DNA from: Acidobacteriota bacterium
Lineage (GTDB): Bacteria > Acidobacteriota > Vicinamibacteria > Fen-336
Assembly: GCA_011526565.1 (NCBI GenBank)
Contig: WYBL01000026.1
Span: 286,284-350,283, forward strand
Reading direction: 5' to 3'
DNA: 64,000 nucleotides
Positions 8,913-16,706 of the stretch are shown one piece after another. The position numbers and the translations under genes are program-made. The stretch's first letter is position 1, and every line of letters starts with the position of its first letter. The notes below the pieces were generated by a model that saw only the letters and a list, made by a program, of their open reading frames with translations, had not been told where the DNA came from and searched no databases.

Positions 8913-9530
8913 TCAGTGCCCCGCGTGTGACGAGGGAGGAGCCGGGGCGACCTCGCCTCCCTCCAGGAATCGCCGCTCGGCCTCCGCGGCCTCCCAGTCG
9001 CGCCGGCCACGCGGGTTGAACTCGCGCATCTCGGCCAGCTCTTCGGGGGTCAGCTTCGGCAGGTGTCGGATGAAGTGGACCAACTCCCAGGTCGTGCTGT
9101 CGTCCTCGGGTGTGTCCTCGCCCCAGGCCGGCATGCCGGTGAGGCGAACGCCGTTCTTGATGATCCAGAACAGGTGCCCGTCGGGCAGCCCCTGGGTGTC
9201 CGCCAGTTGCATGTCGGGCGCCTTCGGGTAGAGGTTGCGGCCGAGCGTCGTCTGCCCGCGCCCGTCGTTGCCGTGGCATGACGCACAGTGGTCGGCAAAG
9301 TGCTCGCGGGCGCGCGCCAGCACGACGGGGGTGAGCGCGACCGGGTTGCGCGCGTCGCGGTGTTCGCGCGGGATGCTGAAGTTCCGCAGCCGTCGGGCGA
9401 CGAAGGCTTCGACCGCCGTGGGCTCGTCGCGAGCGCTGAAGCCGGCAGACAGCACGAACGCTAGCCCCGCCCCTCCGGCACCCAGGCCCAGCAGCGCCAC
9501 CGCCCATCCGGCCTTCGCAGCCCGCGTCAT
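8913..9530 (-). CDS. Membrane-anchored or secreted monohaem cytochrome c
   Basis: A 205-residue protein with an N-terminal hydrophobic segment (residues 8-30) and one haem motif, C82-A-S-C85-H86 in 'FADHCASCHGNDGRG'. A likely axial Met lies in 'VRLTGMPAWGED' near residue 132. Together with 'LFWIIKNGVRLTGMPAWG' this is the usual class I cytochrome c architecture. The tail is acidic, then His-containing ('SSHAGH'). It probably passes electrons in the periplasm, possibly linked to the multicopper oxidase nearby. It is first in a three-gene operon and diverges from the OmpR-family regulator, with 78 bases between them. Confidence 0.88.
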   Translation of the reverse strand: MTRAAKAGWAVALLGLGAGGAGLAFVLSAGFSARDEPTAVEAFVARRLRNFSIPREHRDARNPVALTPVVLARAREHFADHCASCHGNDGRGQTTLGRNLYPKAPDMQLADTQGLPDGHLFWIIKNGVRLTGMPAWGEDTPEDDSTTWELVHFIRHLPKLTPEELAEMREFNPRGRRDWEAAEAERRFLEGGEVAPAPPSSHAGH

Positions 9531-9608
9531 GCTCCCAACGCTACTGGCCCGAGGTTAGACGCACATTAATCGGTCCCGTCCTACCATCTGGGTCGAGGTG
9601 CGGCGGTC

Positions 9609-10277
9609 GTGAGAATTCTGGTGGTGGAAGACGACCCGCGGCTGTCGGCCTTGCTGCGGCAGGGCCTGCGCGAGCAGGGCTTCGTGGTCGACGTGGCGCC
9701 CGAAGCGAAGCTGGGGTTGGAGCTGGCCACGGCCGGCGACTACGGCGTGCTCGTGCTGGACGTGATGCTGCCCGGGCGCAGTGGCTTCGACCTGCTCCGC
9801 GACCTGCGCGCGACCGGCAGCCGCCTGCCGGTGCTCGTCCTGTCGGCGCGCTCGTCGGTCGAGGACCGGGTCCGCGGCCTCGACCTGGGTGCGGACGACT
9901 ACCTCGCCAAGCCGTTCGACTTCGCCGAGCTGCTGGCGCGGCTGCGCGCGATCACCCGCCGGCCCGACGTGGAACCGCGCACGGTGTTGCGCGTCGCGGA
10001 TCTGGAGCTGGACCCGGCGCGGCACGAGGTGCGCCGCGGCGGACAGCGGGTCGATCTGACCGCCCGCGAGTTCGCGCTGCTCGAGTACCTGATGCGGAAG
10101 ACAGGAGTGGTGCTGACCCGCGACATGATCCTGGACCAGGTCTGGGGCATCGAGTACGACGGCGGATCGAATCTGGTCGAGGTGTACGTCAACTACCTGC
10201 GGCGGAAGGTCGACCCGACCCACGAGCTGATCCACACGGTGCGCGGCCTGGGCTACACGCTGCGGGAGGCGGAGTGA
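9609..10277 (+). CDS. OmpR/PhoB-family response regulator (metal-type, CopR/CusR-like)
   Basis: A 222-residue regulator starting with GTG. The receiver domain has 'ILVVEDDPRL', phosphoacceptor D51 in 'VLVLDVMLPGRSG' and Lys in 'DDYLAKPFDF'. Residues 125-222 are a winged-helix DNA-binding domain ('LDPARHEVRRGGQRVDLTAR', 'REFALLEYLM', 'VEVYVNYLRRKVD', 'IHTVRGLGYTLRE'). It is translationally coupled to the kinase that follows (GTGA overlap at 10274-10277). It diverges from the cytochrome c operon and lies near the multicopper oxidase, the usual context for copper-responsive CopRS/CusRS systems. The inducer is inferred, not shown. Confidence 0.92.
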   Translation: MRILVVEDDPRLSALLRQGLREQGFVVDVAPEAKLGLELATAGDYGVLVLDVMLPGRSGFDLLRDLRATGSRLPVLVLSARSSVEDRVRGLDLGADDYLAKPFDFAELLARLRAITRRPDVEPRTVLRVADLELDPARHEVRRGGQRVDLTAREFALLEYLMRKTGVVLTRDMILDQVWGIEYDGGSNLVEVYVNYLRRKVDPTHELIHTVRGLGYTLREAE

Positions 10278-11680
10278 CCCCGGCGCACAGCCTTCGGGCC
10301 CGGCTGACGGCCTGGTACGCGCTGAATCTCACCGTCGTGCTGGTCGCCCTGGGCGCGCTGCTCTACGGCGTGGTGCGCCATCAGCTCCTCGTGCACCACG
10401 ACGGCGAACTGCGTCACGCCGCCGCCGCCGCCGCCGCGGTGCTCGCCAGCGAACCCGACTGCGAGCGCCTGACGGAGGCGCAAGTGGCGGCCCTCGACCG
10501 CCTCGGCCACGTGGTCCTGTTCCACGAGGCCGAGGCCCAGGGGCGCGTCTTCTACCGCTCCGCCGATTCGGAGCCGCTGCCGGTGCCCCCCGCCGATCCG
10601 CTGCCGGCGGTCGACGGCGCCTTCCGCACGCTGGACTCGGCGAAGGGCCTGGTCCGCGCTTTTTCGTTGCCTTATCGCGCGCACTCCGGGCGACGCGGCG
10701 TGATCCACGTGCTGGAGAGCCTCGGTGACGTGGTCGCGCCGCTCGCCAGCCTGCGCCTGGCGCTGCTGGTGATGGGGCCGATCGCGATCCTGGTGTCCGC
10801 GGTGGGCGGCTACTGGCTCGTCGGCCGAACGCTGGCCCGGGTCGACGAGATCACCCGCCTCGCGCGCGAGATCGAGGCCGACAACCTGGGTCGCCGGCTG
10901 CCCGAGCCCGGCGCCGAGGACGAAGTCGGGCGCCTGGTCGCGACCTTCAACCAGATGATCGGCCGGCTCGACGCCTCGTTCGACGCCATGCGCCGCTTCA
11001 CGGCGGACGCCTCGCACGAGCTCCGCACGCCGCTGGCCCACATGCGGGCGGCCATCGACGTGACGCTCAGCCGGCCGCGCGAGGCGGCGGATTACGAAGC
11101 GGCGCTCCGCACGGTCGGCCTCGACGTCGACCGCCTGCGCGGGATCGTCGGCGACCTGCTGGTGCTGGCCAGCGCGGACGCCGGCCGCATCGCGATGGAA
11201 CGGCAGCCGGTCCGGCTCGACGTGCTCGCGGCCGAGGTGGTCGAGTCGTTCCAGGCGGCAGCCGCCGAACGCGGCGTCGCGCTCGATCTGGGTCCCGCTG
11301 CCGTCGTCACGGTGCTCGGCGACGAGCGCTGGTTGCGCCAGCTCCTCGCCAACCTGATCGGCAACGCCCTCAAGTTCTCGGTGGCGCCGACAGCGTCAGG
11401 CGCTCCACTCGTGGTGGTGAGCGTGGCGGCTGGAACGGACGGCGCGGAGATCACCGTGGCGGATTCGGGGCCCGGCTTCCCCGACGACGCGTTGCCGCAC
11501 GTGTTCGACCGCTTCTATCGCGCCGACACGGTGCGATCGGCCGTCGAGGGTTCCGGCCTCGGCCTCGCGATCGCGGCCTGGATCGCCACGGCCCATGGCG
11601 GGTCGATCGTCGCGGCAAACCGCCCGGGCGGTGGTGCCGAGTGCCGGGTGTTGCTCCGGCAAACGGGTACGCCGACGTAG
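10274..11680 (+). CDS. Sensor histidine kinase of the heavy-metal (CusS-like) type
   Basis: A 468-residue kinase starting with GTG overlapping the regulator stop. It has a first membrane segment (about 15-38), a periplasmic sensor of roughly 120 residues, a second membrane segment (about 160-185, 'LALLVMGPIAILVSAVGGYW') and a HAMP domain ('RVDEITRLAREIEADNLG'). HisKA follows with 'FTADASHELRTPLAHMRAAI' (His near 247), then an ATPase domain with 'NLIGNALKFS', 'DSGPGFP' and 'GSGLGLAIAAWI'. This architecture is standard for the partner of CopR/CusR-type regulators. The periplasmic sensor contains one Cys and few His, so the ligand stays open. Confidence 0.9.
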   Translation: MTPAHSLRARLTAWYALNLTVVLVALGALLYGVVRHQLLVHHDGELRHAAAAAAAVLASEPDCERLTEAQVAALDRLGHVVLFHEAEAQGRVFYRSADSEPLPVPPADPLPAVDGAFRTLDSAKGLVRAFSLPYRAHSGRRGVIHVLESLGDVVAPLASLRLALLVMGPIAILVSAVGGYWLVGRTLARVDEITRLAREIEADNLGRRLPEPGAEDEVGRLVATFNQMIGRLDASFDAMRRFTADASHELRTPLAHMRAAIDVTLSRPREAADYEAALRTVGLDVDRLRGIVGDLLVLASADAGRIAMERQPVRLDVLAAEVVESFQAAAAERGVALDLGPAAVVTVLGDERWLRQLLANLIGNALKFSVAPTASGAPLVVVSVAAGTDGAEITVADSGPGFPDDALPHVFDRFYRADTVRSAVEGSGLGLAIAAWIATAHGGSIVAANRPGGGAECRVLLRQTGTPT

Positions 11681-11867
11681 TAGCCCCGCGCAAGCCTGCG
11701 CGTCGGTGCGACGCAAGGTTCGATTAGGGATTCCTCAGAGAGCGGCAGTCCTCGCGGTCCCATGGGCTCGCTCACCCCGATCCGACGCCGAGGGCGGCGG
11801 ATTGCCTGGCACGGCAGGTGCAAGGTCGCGGGGCGACGAGCTCTGATCTCGTCGAGGGAGGATCTGA

Positions 11868-12605
11868 ATGCGGATGCGATCGTCGTTGCTGGCGGTGCTG
11901 TTGGTGACCCCATTGGGCGCGGAGGCGCAGCAGGCGCCCGAATCCCCCCGGACCGTCGCCTCGCTTCAGGCGGGTTTCGCGTCCGGGTCGATGGGTTCGA
12001 ACGGCGCTTCGCTCGGCGGCACGATCGTCACGGATCTCAGCCCGCGGCTGGCACTCGAGGCCACGGGCACCTATCACGGCCAGGGCATGGGGGCCGACGC
12101 CCTCAGCGCCTCGGCCAACCTCCACGTGCTCCTGCGCCCTCGCACCGAGCGCACCGTGCCGTACCTGACCCTCGGCGGCGGCGTCTACCGCACTTCCTTC
12201 GACATGGGCAACGCCCGCTTCAACGGCCCGATGAACGGCTCCGCGGCCAATGGCGCCGGCGGGTACGGCCCTGGCTACGGAATGATGGGCGGCGGCTACG
12301 GTGGCTACGGCGGCTACGGGACGATGGGCGCGGGCTACCCTGGCTCGGGCGCCAGCAACTGGAACTACGGCTCGATGCCGATGTTCTACGGTTCGCGCAT
12401 GGGTGCCCTGTCGTCGGGTCCCGACGGCCGCCCCTACGGGCAGCGCTCGTTCACCGACCCGGCCGTGAGCGTCGGCGCAGGCCTGCGCATCGACCTCGGC
12501 TCGCGCCTCGTGCTGCGGCCGGACGGTCGCGCCCTGATCGTGCTGGCCGACGGCGACAGCCGCACGGTCGGCGTCTTCACGCTCAACGTGGGCTACGCGT
12601 TCTGA
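11868..12605 (+). CDS. Outer-membrane beta-barrel-like protein with Gly/Tyr/Met-rich insert
   Basis: A 245-residue protein with a signal peptide cleaved near 'GAEAQQAPE' (residue 20). Alternating strands ('VASLQAGFAS', 'LSPRLALEATGTYHG', 'LNVGYAF' with a C-terminal aromatic) suggest a small outer-membrane barrel. Residues about 129-163 are an unusual Gly-Tyr-Met repeat stretch ('GYGPGYGMMGGGYGGYGGYG' and on) and further Met occurs in 'GSMPMFYGSRMG'. GGGAGGATCTGA precedes the ATG, and a 6-bp hairpin (11835-11853) lies just before that site. It follows the metal-type two-component pair. Methionine-rich surface loops bind copper in other proteins, so a copper link is possible but unproven. No named family is recognised. 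Confidence 0.72.
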   Translation: MRMRSSLLAVLLVTPLGAEAQQAPESPRTVASLQAGFASGSMGSNGASLGGTIVTDLSPRLALEATGTYHGQGMGADALSASANLHVLLRPRTERTVPYLTLGGGVYRTSFDMGNARFNGPMNGSAANGAGGYGPGYGMMGGGYGGYGGYGTMGAGYPGSGASNWNYGSMPMFYGSRMGALSSGPDGRPYGQRSFTDPAVSVGAGLRIDLGSRLVLRPDGRALIVLADGDSRTVGVFTLNVGYAF

Positions 12606-13002
12606 CACCGGGCTGGCCCACCCCAATCGCCTGCGGTAGCGCGAATCCGTGAAGCCTGCGCAGGGGAGATCGCGCCGGTCGCCGCTGCTGCCCCGTTTCG
12701 GGGCAGCAAGAGGGTGGGTCCTCGCGGCGGTCGACCTCCCCCGCGGCTCGTCGACCGCCTCCCAGGCGCTCGAGCGCGCGACCGAGCGCGCCCGGGCGTT
12801 CTGCCCGGCGACCCGGGCGAAACACCCGGCGGAGGCGTGAACGAAACGGGCAGGCGCCGCGGGGACGGCGGCTTTCGGGCCGATTCGGCGCCGGCACGGC
12901 CCGTGCTGAGGCGTACCGCGGGAGCCAGGGATCAGCTCCGACGCGACGTCCGGCCCCGCGGACGGCACGCCACTCAGCCAGGGGAGTTCGAGGAGAGACG
13001 GC
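12606..13002. other. Gene-free 397-base stretch with one strong hairpin
   Basis: No convincing gene is seen. A perfect 10-bp stem with a TTT loop lies at 12686-12708 (TGCTGCCCCG and its complement). It has no T-run on either side, so it could be a factor-dependent terminator, a processing site or a leader element. Further GC-rich self-complementary sequence follows around 12790-12830. A 63-codon frame at 12649-12840 has no recognisable features. A GAGGAGAGAC ribosome-binding sequence precedes the next gene. Confidence 0.5.
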
Positions 13003-14217
13003 ATGAACGCAGTCGGCCGGCCGGTCCACGCGACCCGCACCCTGGACGCAGGGGTCCTGCCCTATCAGCCGCCGATGCGGCGCTCGGACCCCGTCGAACG
13101 CAGCCGCCAGCAGGAGTCGCTGGCCGCGCATCCGGCGCTGCTGCGCCTCGTCGACGAGCTGCCGGTCCCGGCGGCCGTGCTGAACCCGCAGCGCGAGGTC
13201 CTGCACGAGAACGCCTCGCTGCGCGGCCTGCTTCGGCCCGGCTCGGTGTCGCTGATCGGCCTGCGGCTGGGGGAGGCGGCGGGCTGTCGCCGCGCCGTCG
13301 AGGGCCCCGGGGGCTGCGGGACCAGCGAGCACTGCCACCTGTGCGGCCTCGGCCGCAGCCTCTCCGATCTCGAACAGACGGGCGAGACCGTGACCCGCGA
13401 GTGCCGGATCGCAGGTCAGGTCGGCGACGAGCCGGTCGTCTACGACCTGCGCGCCAAGGCCAGCCGAATGCCGGAGCCTCAGGGGTTCGGTCTCGTGGTC
13501 CTGGAGGACATCTCGCACCTCAAGCGGCGGGAGGCGCTGGAGGCGATGTTCTTCCACGACCTGCTCAACACCCTGTCGGGCCTCGACGGCTACATGCAGT
13601 TCTGGGACGAGCTGCAGCCCGTCGAGCGCGAGCAACTGACGCCCGTGATTCGCCGCATGACCCGCCAGGTCGTCGAGGAGGTGGTCACGCAACGCGACCT
13701 GGCCCTCGCCGAGGCTGGCCAGCTTCGCGCCAGGCCGCAGGCGGTCGACGTGGGCCGCCTGGTGGAGGGCCTGTGCGCCGCCTATCAGCACGGCCCGTTC
13801 GCCACCGGCAAGGTCGTGCGCTTCAGCAGCCCGTCCGACCTCGAGGAGCCGCTCTCCACGGATCCCGTGCTCCTGCGGCGCGTCGTCGGCAACCTGATCA
13901 AGAACGCGCTGGAAGCCTCGAGCCCGGGACAGACGGTCGTCGTGCGCTGGTCGCCGGAGCTGCGCCGCATCAGCGTCCACAACGAGGCGGCGATGCCCCC
14001 CGAGGTGCGCGGCCAGGTCTTCCAGCGCTCGTTCTCGACCAAGGGCGCCGGCCGTGGGATCGGCACCCACTCCGTTCGGCTGCTGACCGAAGCGCACCTG
14101 CGGGGCCACGTCGACTTCGTGTCGGCCCCGGGCCTCGGCACCACGTTCCGCGTGACCCTGCCCGAGAGCCTCGCGGACGCGGGCGCGACGGCAGGGGCGG
14201 CCGAGACGGCCGCCTGA
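13003..14217 (+). CDS. Cytosolic PAS-type sensor histidine kinase with four-cysteine motif
   Basis: A 404-residue kinase without membrane segments. A PAS-like domain covers about residues 45-175 and contains C95, C105, C111 and C114 ('AAGCRRAVEGPGGCG', then 'EHCHLCG'). The spacing could hold a metal or iron-sulfur cluster, or form redox-active cysteines. The dimerisation helix carries 'FFHDLLNTLSGLDGY' with His185 as the likely phosphorylation site, a variant H-box known in a subfamily with similar Cys motifs. The ATPase domain has 'NLIKNALEAS' and 'GRGIGTHSVRLLTE'. 'FSTKGAGRGIGTHS' replaces the common GxGLGL box, also usual in this subfamily. It stands alone and converges on the next operon, 12 bases away. 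Redox sensing is inferred. Confidence 0.85.
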   Translation: MNAVGRPVHATRTLDAGVLPYQPPMRRSDPVERSRQQESLAAHPALLRLVDELPVPAAVLNPQREVLHENASLRGLLRPGSVSLIGLRLGEAAGCRRAVEGPGGCGTSEHCHLCGLGRSLSDLEQTGETVTRECRIAGQVGDEPVVYDLRAKASRMPEPQGFGLVVLEDISHLKRREALEAMFFHDLLNTLSGLDGYMQFWDELQPVEREQLTPVIRRMTRQVVEEVVTQRDLALAEAGQLRARPQAVDVGRLVEGLCAAYQHGPFATGKVVRFSSPSDLEEPLSTDPVLLRRVVGNLIKNALEASSPGQTVVVRWSPELRRISVHNEAAMPPEVRGQVFQRSFSTKGAGRGIGTHSVRLLTEAHLRGHVDFVSAPGLGTTFRVTLPESLADAGATAGAAETAA

Positions 14218-14229
14218 CCCCGCGACCGC

Positions 14230-16272
14230 TCAGGAATCGAGCAGATTGCGCACGCGCTCCGCCAGCTCGCTGGCCGTGAACGGCTTCGAGAGCAGGTGGA
14301 CGCCCGGCGCGACGATGCCCCGCTGGGCCACGATGTCGGCCGTGTAGCCGGACACGAACAGGCAGCGCAGCCGCGGGTGCCGCGCCTGCAGCAGTGCCGC
14401 GAGCTCGCGCCCGTTCATCTCGGGCATCACGAGATCGGTCACCAGCAGGTCCACCCGGTCGCCCTCGGTGGCGGCGATGGATAGTGCCTCGCCGGGCGAG
14501 GCCGTGGCCAGGACGCGGTACCCGAGGTCCGCCAGCACGTCCCGGGTGACCTCCAGCATGGCCGGCTCGTCCTCCACGACGAGCAGGGTCTCCGAGCCGC
14601 CGCGGACCGCTTCTGCCGTGGCGACCGGCGCGTCTGCCTCCCGTTCGCCGCTCGCCACCGGCAGGAACACCGTGAACGTCGACCCTCGGCCCGGTTCGGA
14701 CTCGACGCCGATGTAGCCCCCGTTCTGCTTGGCGATGCCGTAGACGGTCGCCAGGCCGAGGCCCGTCCCGCGGCCCGTCGGCTTGGTCGTGAAGAACGGC
14801 TCGAAGATGCGATCGATCAGCTCGGGCGCGATCCCGGAGCCGTCGTCCTTCACGCTCAGGCACACGTAGCGGCCCGGGACCAGGCCCGGTCGCCGGTCGA
14901 CGAACGCCGCGTCGGCCTCCAGGTTGCTCGTCGCGACGACGATCTCGCCGACGCCAGTGATCGCGTCGCGGGCGTTGACGACCAGGTTGGAGACGAGTTG
15001 GTCGACCTGGCCCGGGTCCGCCCGCACGGACCAGAGGCCGCTGCCCGGCTGCCAGCCGAGGCGCACGTCTTCGCCGATCAACTGGCGCAGCAGCCGCAAC
15101 ATGCCCTCGATGCGGTCGTTGACGTCGAGCTGCCGGGGCTCCACCGGCTGCTGGCGCGCGAAGCCCAGCAACTGCCGCGTCAGGTTCGCGGAACGCCGCC
15201 CTGCCTCCCGGATCGCTTCGAGGTGACGCGCGAGCGGCGAGCCCGCCGGCACCAGCTTCAGGGCGAGATCGGCATGTCCCAGCACGACGCCGAGCGCGTT
15301 GTTGAAGTCGTGGGCCACGCCGCCGGCCAGCCGGCCCACCGACTCCATCTTCTGCGCCTGGCGGAGCTGCGCTTCGAGGCTCTGGCGCCGGGCCTCGGCC
15401 TCGCGGCGCTCGCTGACGTCCTGCTTGACGGCGACGAAGTGCGCGATCGCCCCCGAGTCGTCACGGACGGGGGTGATGGTCTGCTCTTCCGGGTAGAGAG
15501 TGCCGTCCTTCCGCCGGTTGACGAGTTCGCCGCGCCACACCTCGCCCGCGCGGATGGTGCGCCACAGGGCCGCGTACTGCTCCGGCGGGGTGAGGCCGGA
15601 GCGAACCAGTACGCGGGGGTTGTGGCCGCGCGCTTCCTCGAGGGCGTAGCCCGTCAGGGCCGTGAAGGCTGGGTTGGCCCAGACGACCCCGCCGTCGCGG
15701 TCGGTGATCACGATCGCATTGGCTGCGGCCTCCAGGGCGGAGGTCTGCAGCCGCCGTTCGACGGCCGCCGCCTGCAGGTCCTCCACCGCACTGAGGAGCG
15801 CCCGCCGCGACGCCTCGGCCTCCGCCAGCAGGCGCCGGGTCTCTGCCTGCGCAGCCCGTTCGGCGTCCTGGGCCCGCCGCCGCTCGCGCCGCTCCTCGGC
15901 CTCGTGGAGTTCTCGCTCGACCGCCGCTCCCAGCCGCGTCAGGCGGTCCTTCAGCAGGTAGTCGTGGGCGCCCGCCCGCATGGCTTCGACCGCGACGTCT
16001 TCTCCGACGGTGCCGGAGATCAGCAGGAACGGAAGGTCCAGGCCGCTGTCGCGGACGAGGGCGAGGGCTTCGAGGCCTCCGAACCCCGGCATCGCGTAGT
16101 CGCACAGGACCACGTCCCAGGATTCTCCGGCGAGCGCTGCGGTCAACGCCTCGGCGCTCGCAACCCGCCGCCATTCGAGAGCGAACCCCTGGCGTTCCAT
16201 CTCGCGGACGACCAGTTCGGCGTCGACGGGCGAATCGTCGACGACCAGCGCACGCACCCGGCGCGGACTCAC
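14230..16272 (-). CDS. Hybrid histidine kinase: receiver-PAS-HisKA-ATPase-receiver
   Basis: A 680-residue protein. I start it at GTG 16272, which overlaps the previous stop as GTGA; the longer frame upstream only mirrors the preceding regulator gene. Residues 1-125 are a receiver (D58 in '[13 protein letters not shown]', Lys in '[13 protein letters not shown]'). A coiled coil leads to one PAS domain (about 175-290). HisKA carries '[20 protein letters not shown]' with His near 319. The ATPase domain has '[10 protein letters not shown]', '[20 protein letters not shown]' and '[12 protein letters not shown]'. The C-terminal receiver has its Asp near 612 in '[13 protein letters not shown]'. An input receiver at the start means it can be phosphorylated by an upstream kinase. 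It is last in a six-gene operon of overlapping signalling genes. Confidence 0.9.
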   Translation of the reverse strand: MSPRRVRALVVDDSPVDAELVVREMERQGFALEWRRVASAEALTAALAGESWDVVLCDYAMPGFGGLEALALVRDSGLDLPFLLISGTVGEDVAVEAMRAGAHDYLLKDRLTRLGAAVERELHEAEERRERRRAQDAERAAQAETRRLLAEAEASRRALLSAVEDLQAAAVERRLQTSALEAAANAIVITDRDGGVVWANPAFTALTGYALEEARGHNPRVLVRSGLTPPEQYAALWRTIRAGEVWRGELVNRRKDGTLYPEEQTITPVRDDSGAIAHFVAVKQDVSERREAEARRQSLEAQLRQAQKMESVGRLAGGVAHDFNNALGVVLGHADLALKLVPAGSPLARHLEAIREAGRRSANLTRQLLGFARQQPVEPRQLDVNDRIEGMLRLLRQLIGEDVRLGWQPGSGLWSVRADPGQVDQLVSNLVVNARDAITGVGEIVVATSNLEADAAFVDRRPGLVPGRYVCLSVKDDGSGIAPELIDRIFEPFFTTKPTGRGTGLGLATVYGIAKQNGGYIGVESEPGRGSTFTVFLPVASGEREADAPVATAEAVRGGSETLLVVEDEPAMLEVTRDVLADLGYRVLATASPGEALSIAATEGDRVDLLVTDLVMPEMNGRELAALLQARHPRLRCLFVSGYTADIVAQRGIVAPGVHLLSKPFTASELAERVRNLLDS

Positions 16273-16706
16273 GAGCAGGATCCGGGAGTGGCCGGCTCGT
16301 TGAGCTCGAGCCAGTAGCGTCCCGCGGCCTCGACCAGTTCGTCGAAGTGCGCGCCGTCGACGGGCTTGACGAGGTAGCTGTTGGCACCCGCCCCGTAGGC
16401 CTCCGTGACGTCCGAAGGCTCGCGCGAGGACGTGAAGACAACCGCCACGAGGGCGCGCGTCCGGGGATCGGTCTTCAATCGTCGCAGCAGGGTGAGCCCG
16501 TCCATCCGCGGCATCTTGAGATCGAGCAGCACCAGGCACGGCAGCGGGGTCCCGGACTCGAGCCGCGCCACGGCCTCGAGGCCGTCGCGCGCCCACTCGA
16601 TGGCGCAGGGCAGGCGCCGTCGCAGGGCCCGCTGGGCGAGCTCGGCGTCGACCGGGTTGTCTTCGACGATCAGCACCTGGATCGCGTTGCCCGCGGTGGG
16701 GTTCAT
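16269..16706 (-). CDS. Single-domain response regulator, Rcp1-like
   Basis: A 145-residue receiver starting at ATG 16706 (ATGA overlap with the kinase before it) and ending at 16269 (GTGA overlap with the hybrid kinase after it). Features: 'VLIVEDNPVDAEL', phosphoacceptor D62 in '[13 protein letters not shown]', 'VAVVFTSSREPSDV' and Lys in 'NSYLVKPVDGAHF'. The 'DNPVDAEL' start and 'AAGRYWLELN' end closely resemble the regulator at 6004-6486. It probably takes phosphate from the large kinase encoded just upstream. Confidence 0.92.
   Translation of the reverse strand: MNPTAGNAIQVLIVEDNPVDAELAQRALRRRLPCAIEWARDGLEAVARLESGTPLPCLVLLDLKMPRMDGLTLLRRLKTDPRTRALVAVVFTSSREPSDVTEAYGAGANSYLVKPVDGAHFDELVEAAGRYWLELNEPATPGSCS

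Noticed and set aside
12649..12840. 63-codon frame in the gap before the four-cysteine kinase
   Set aside because: No ribosome-binding site, no motif and typical shadow composition.
672..13000. Possible larger mobile element around the decayed genes at the start
   Set aside because: I found no transposase, integrase, terminal inverted repeats or target duplications, so a mobile element cannot be supported.
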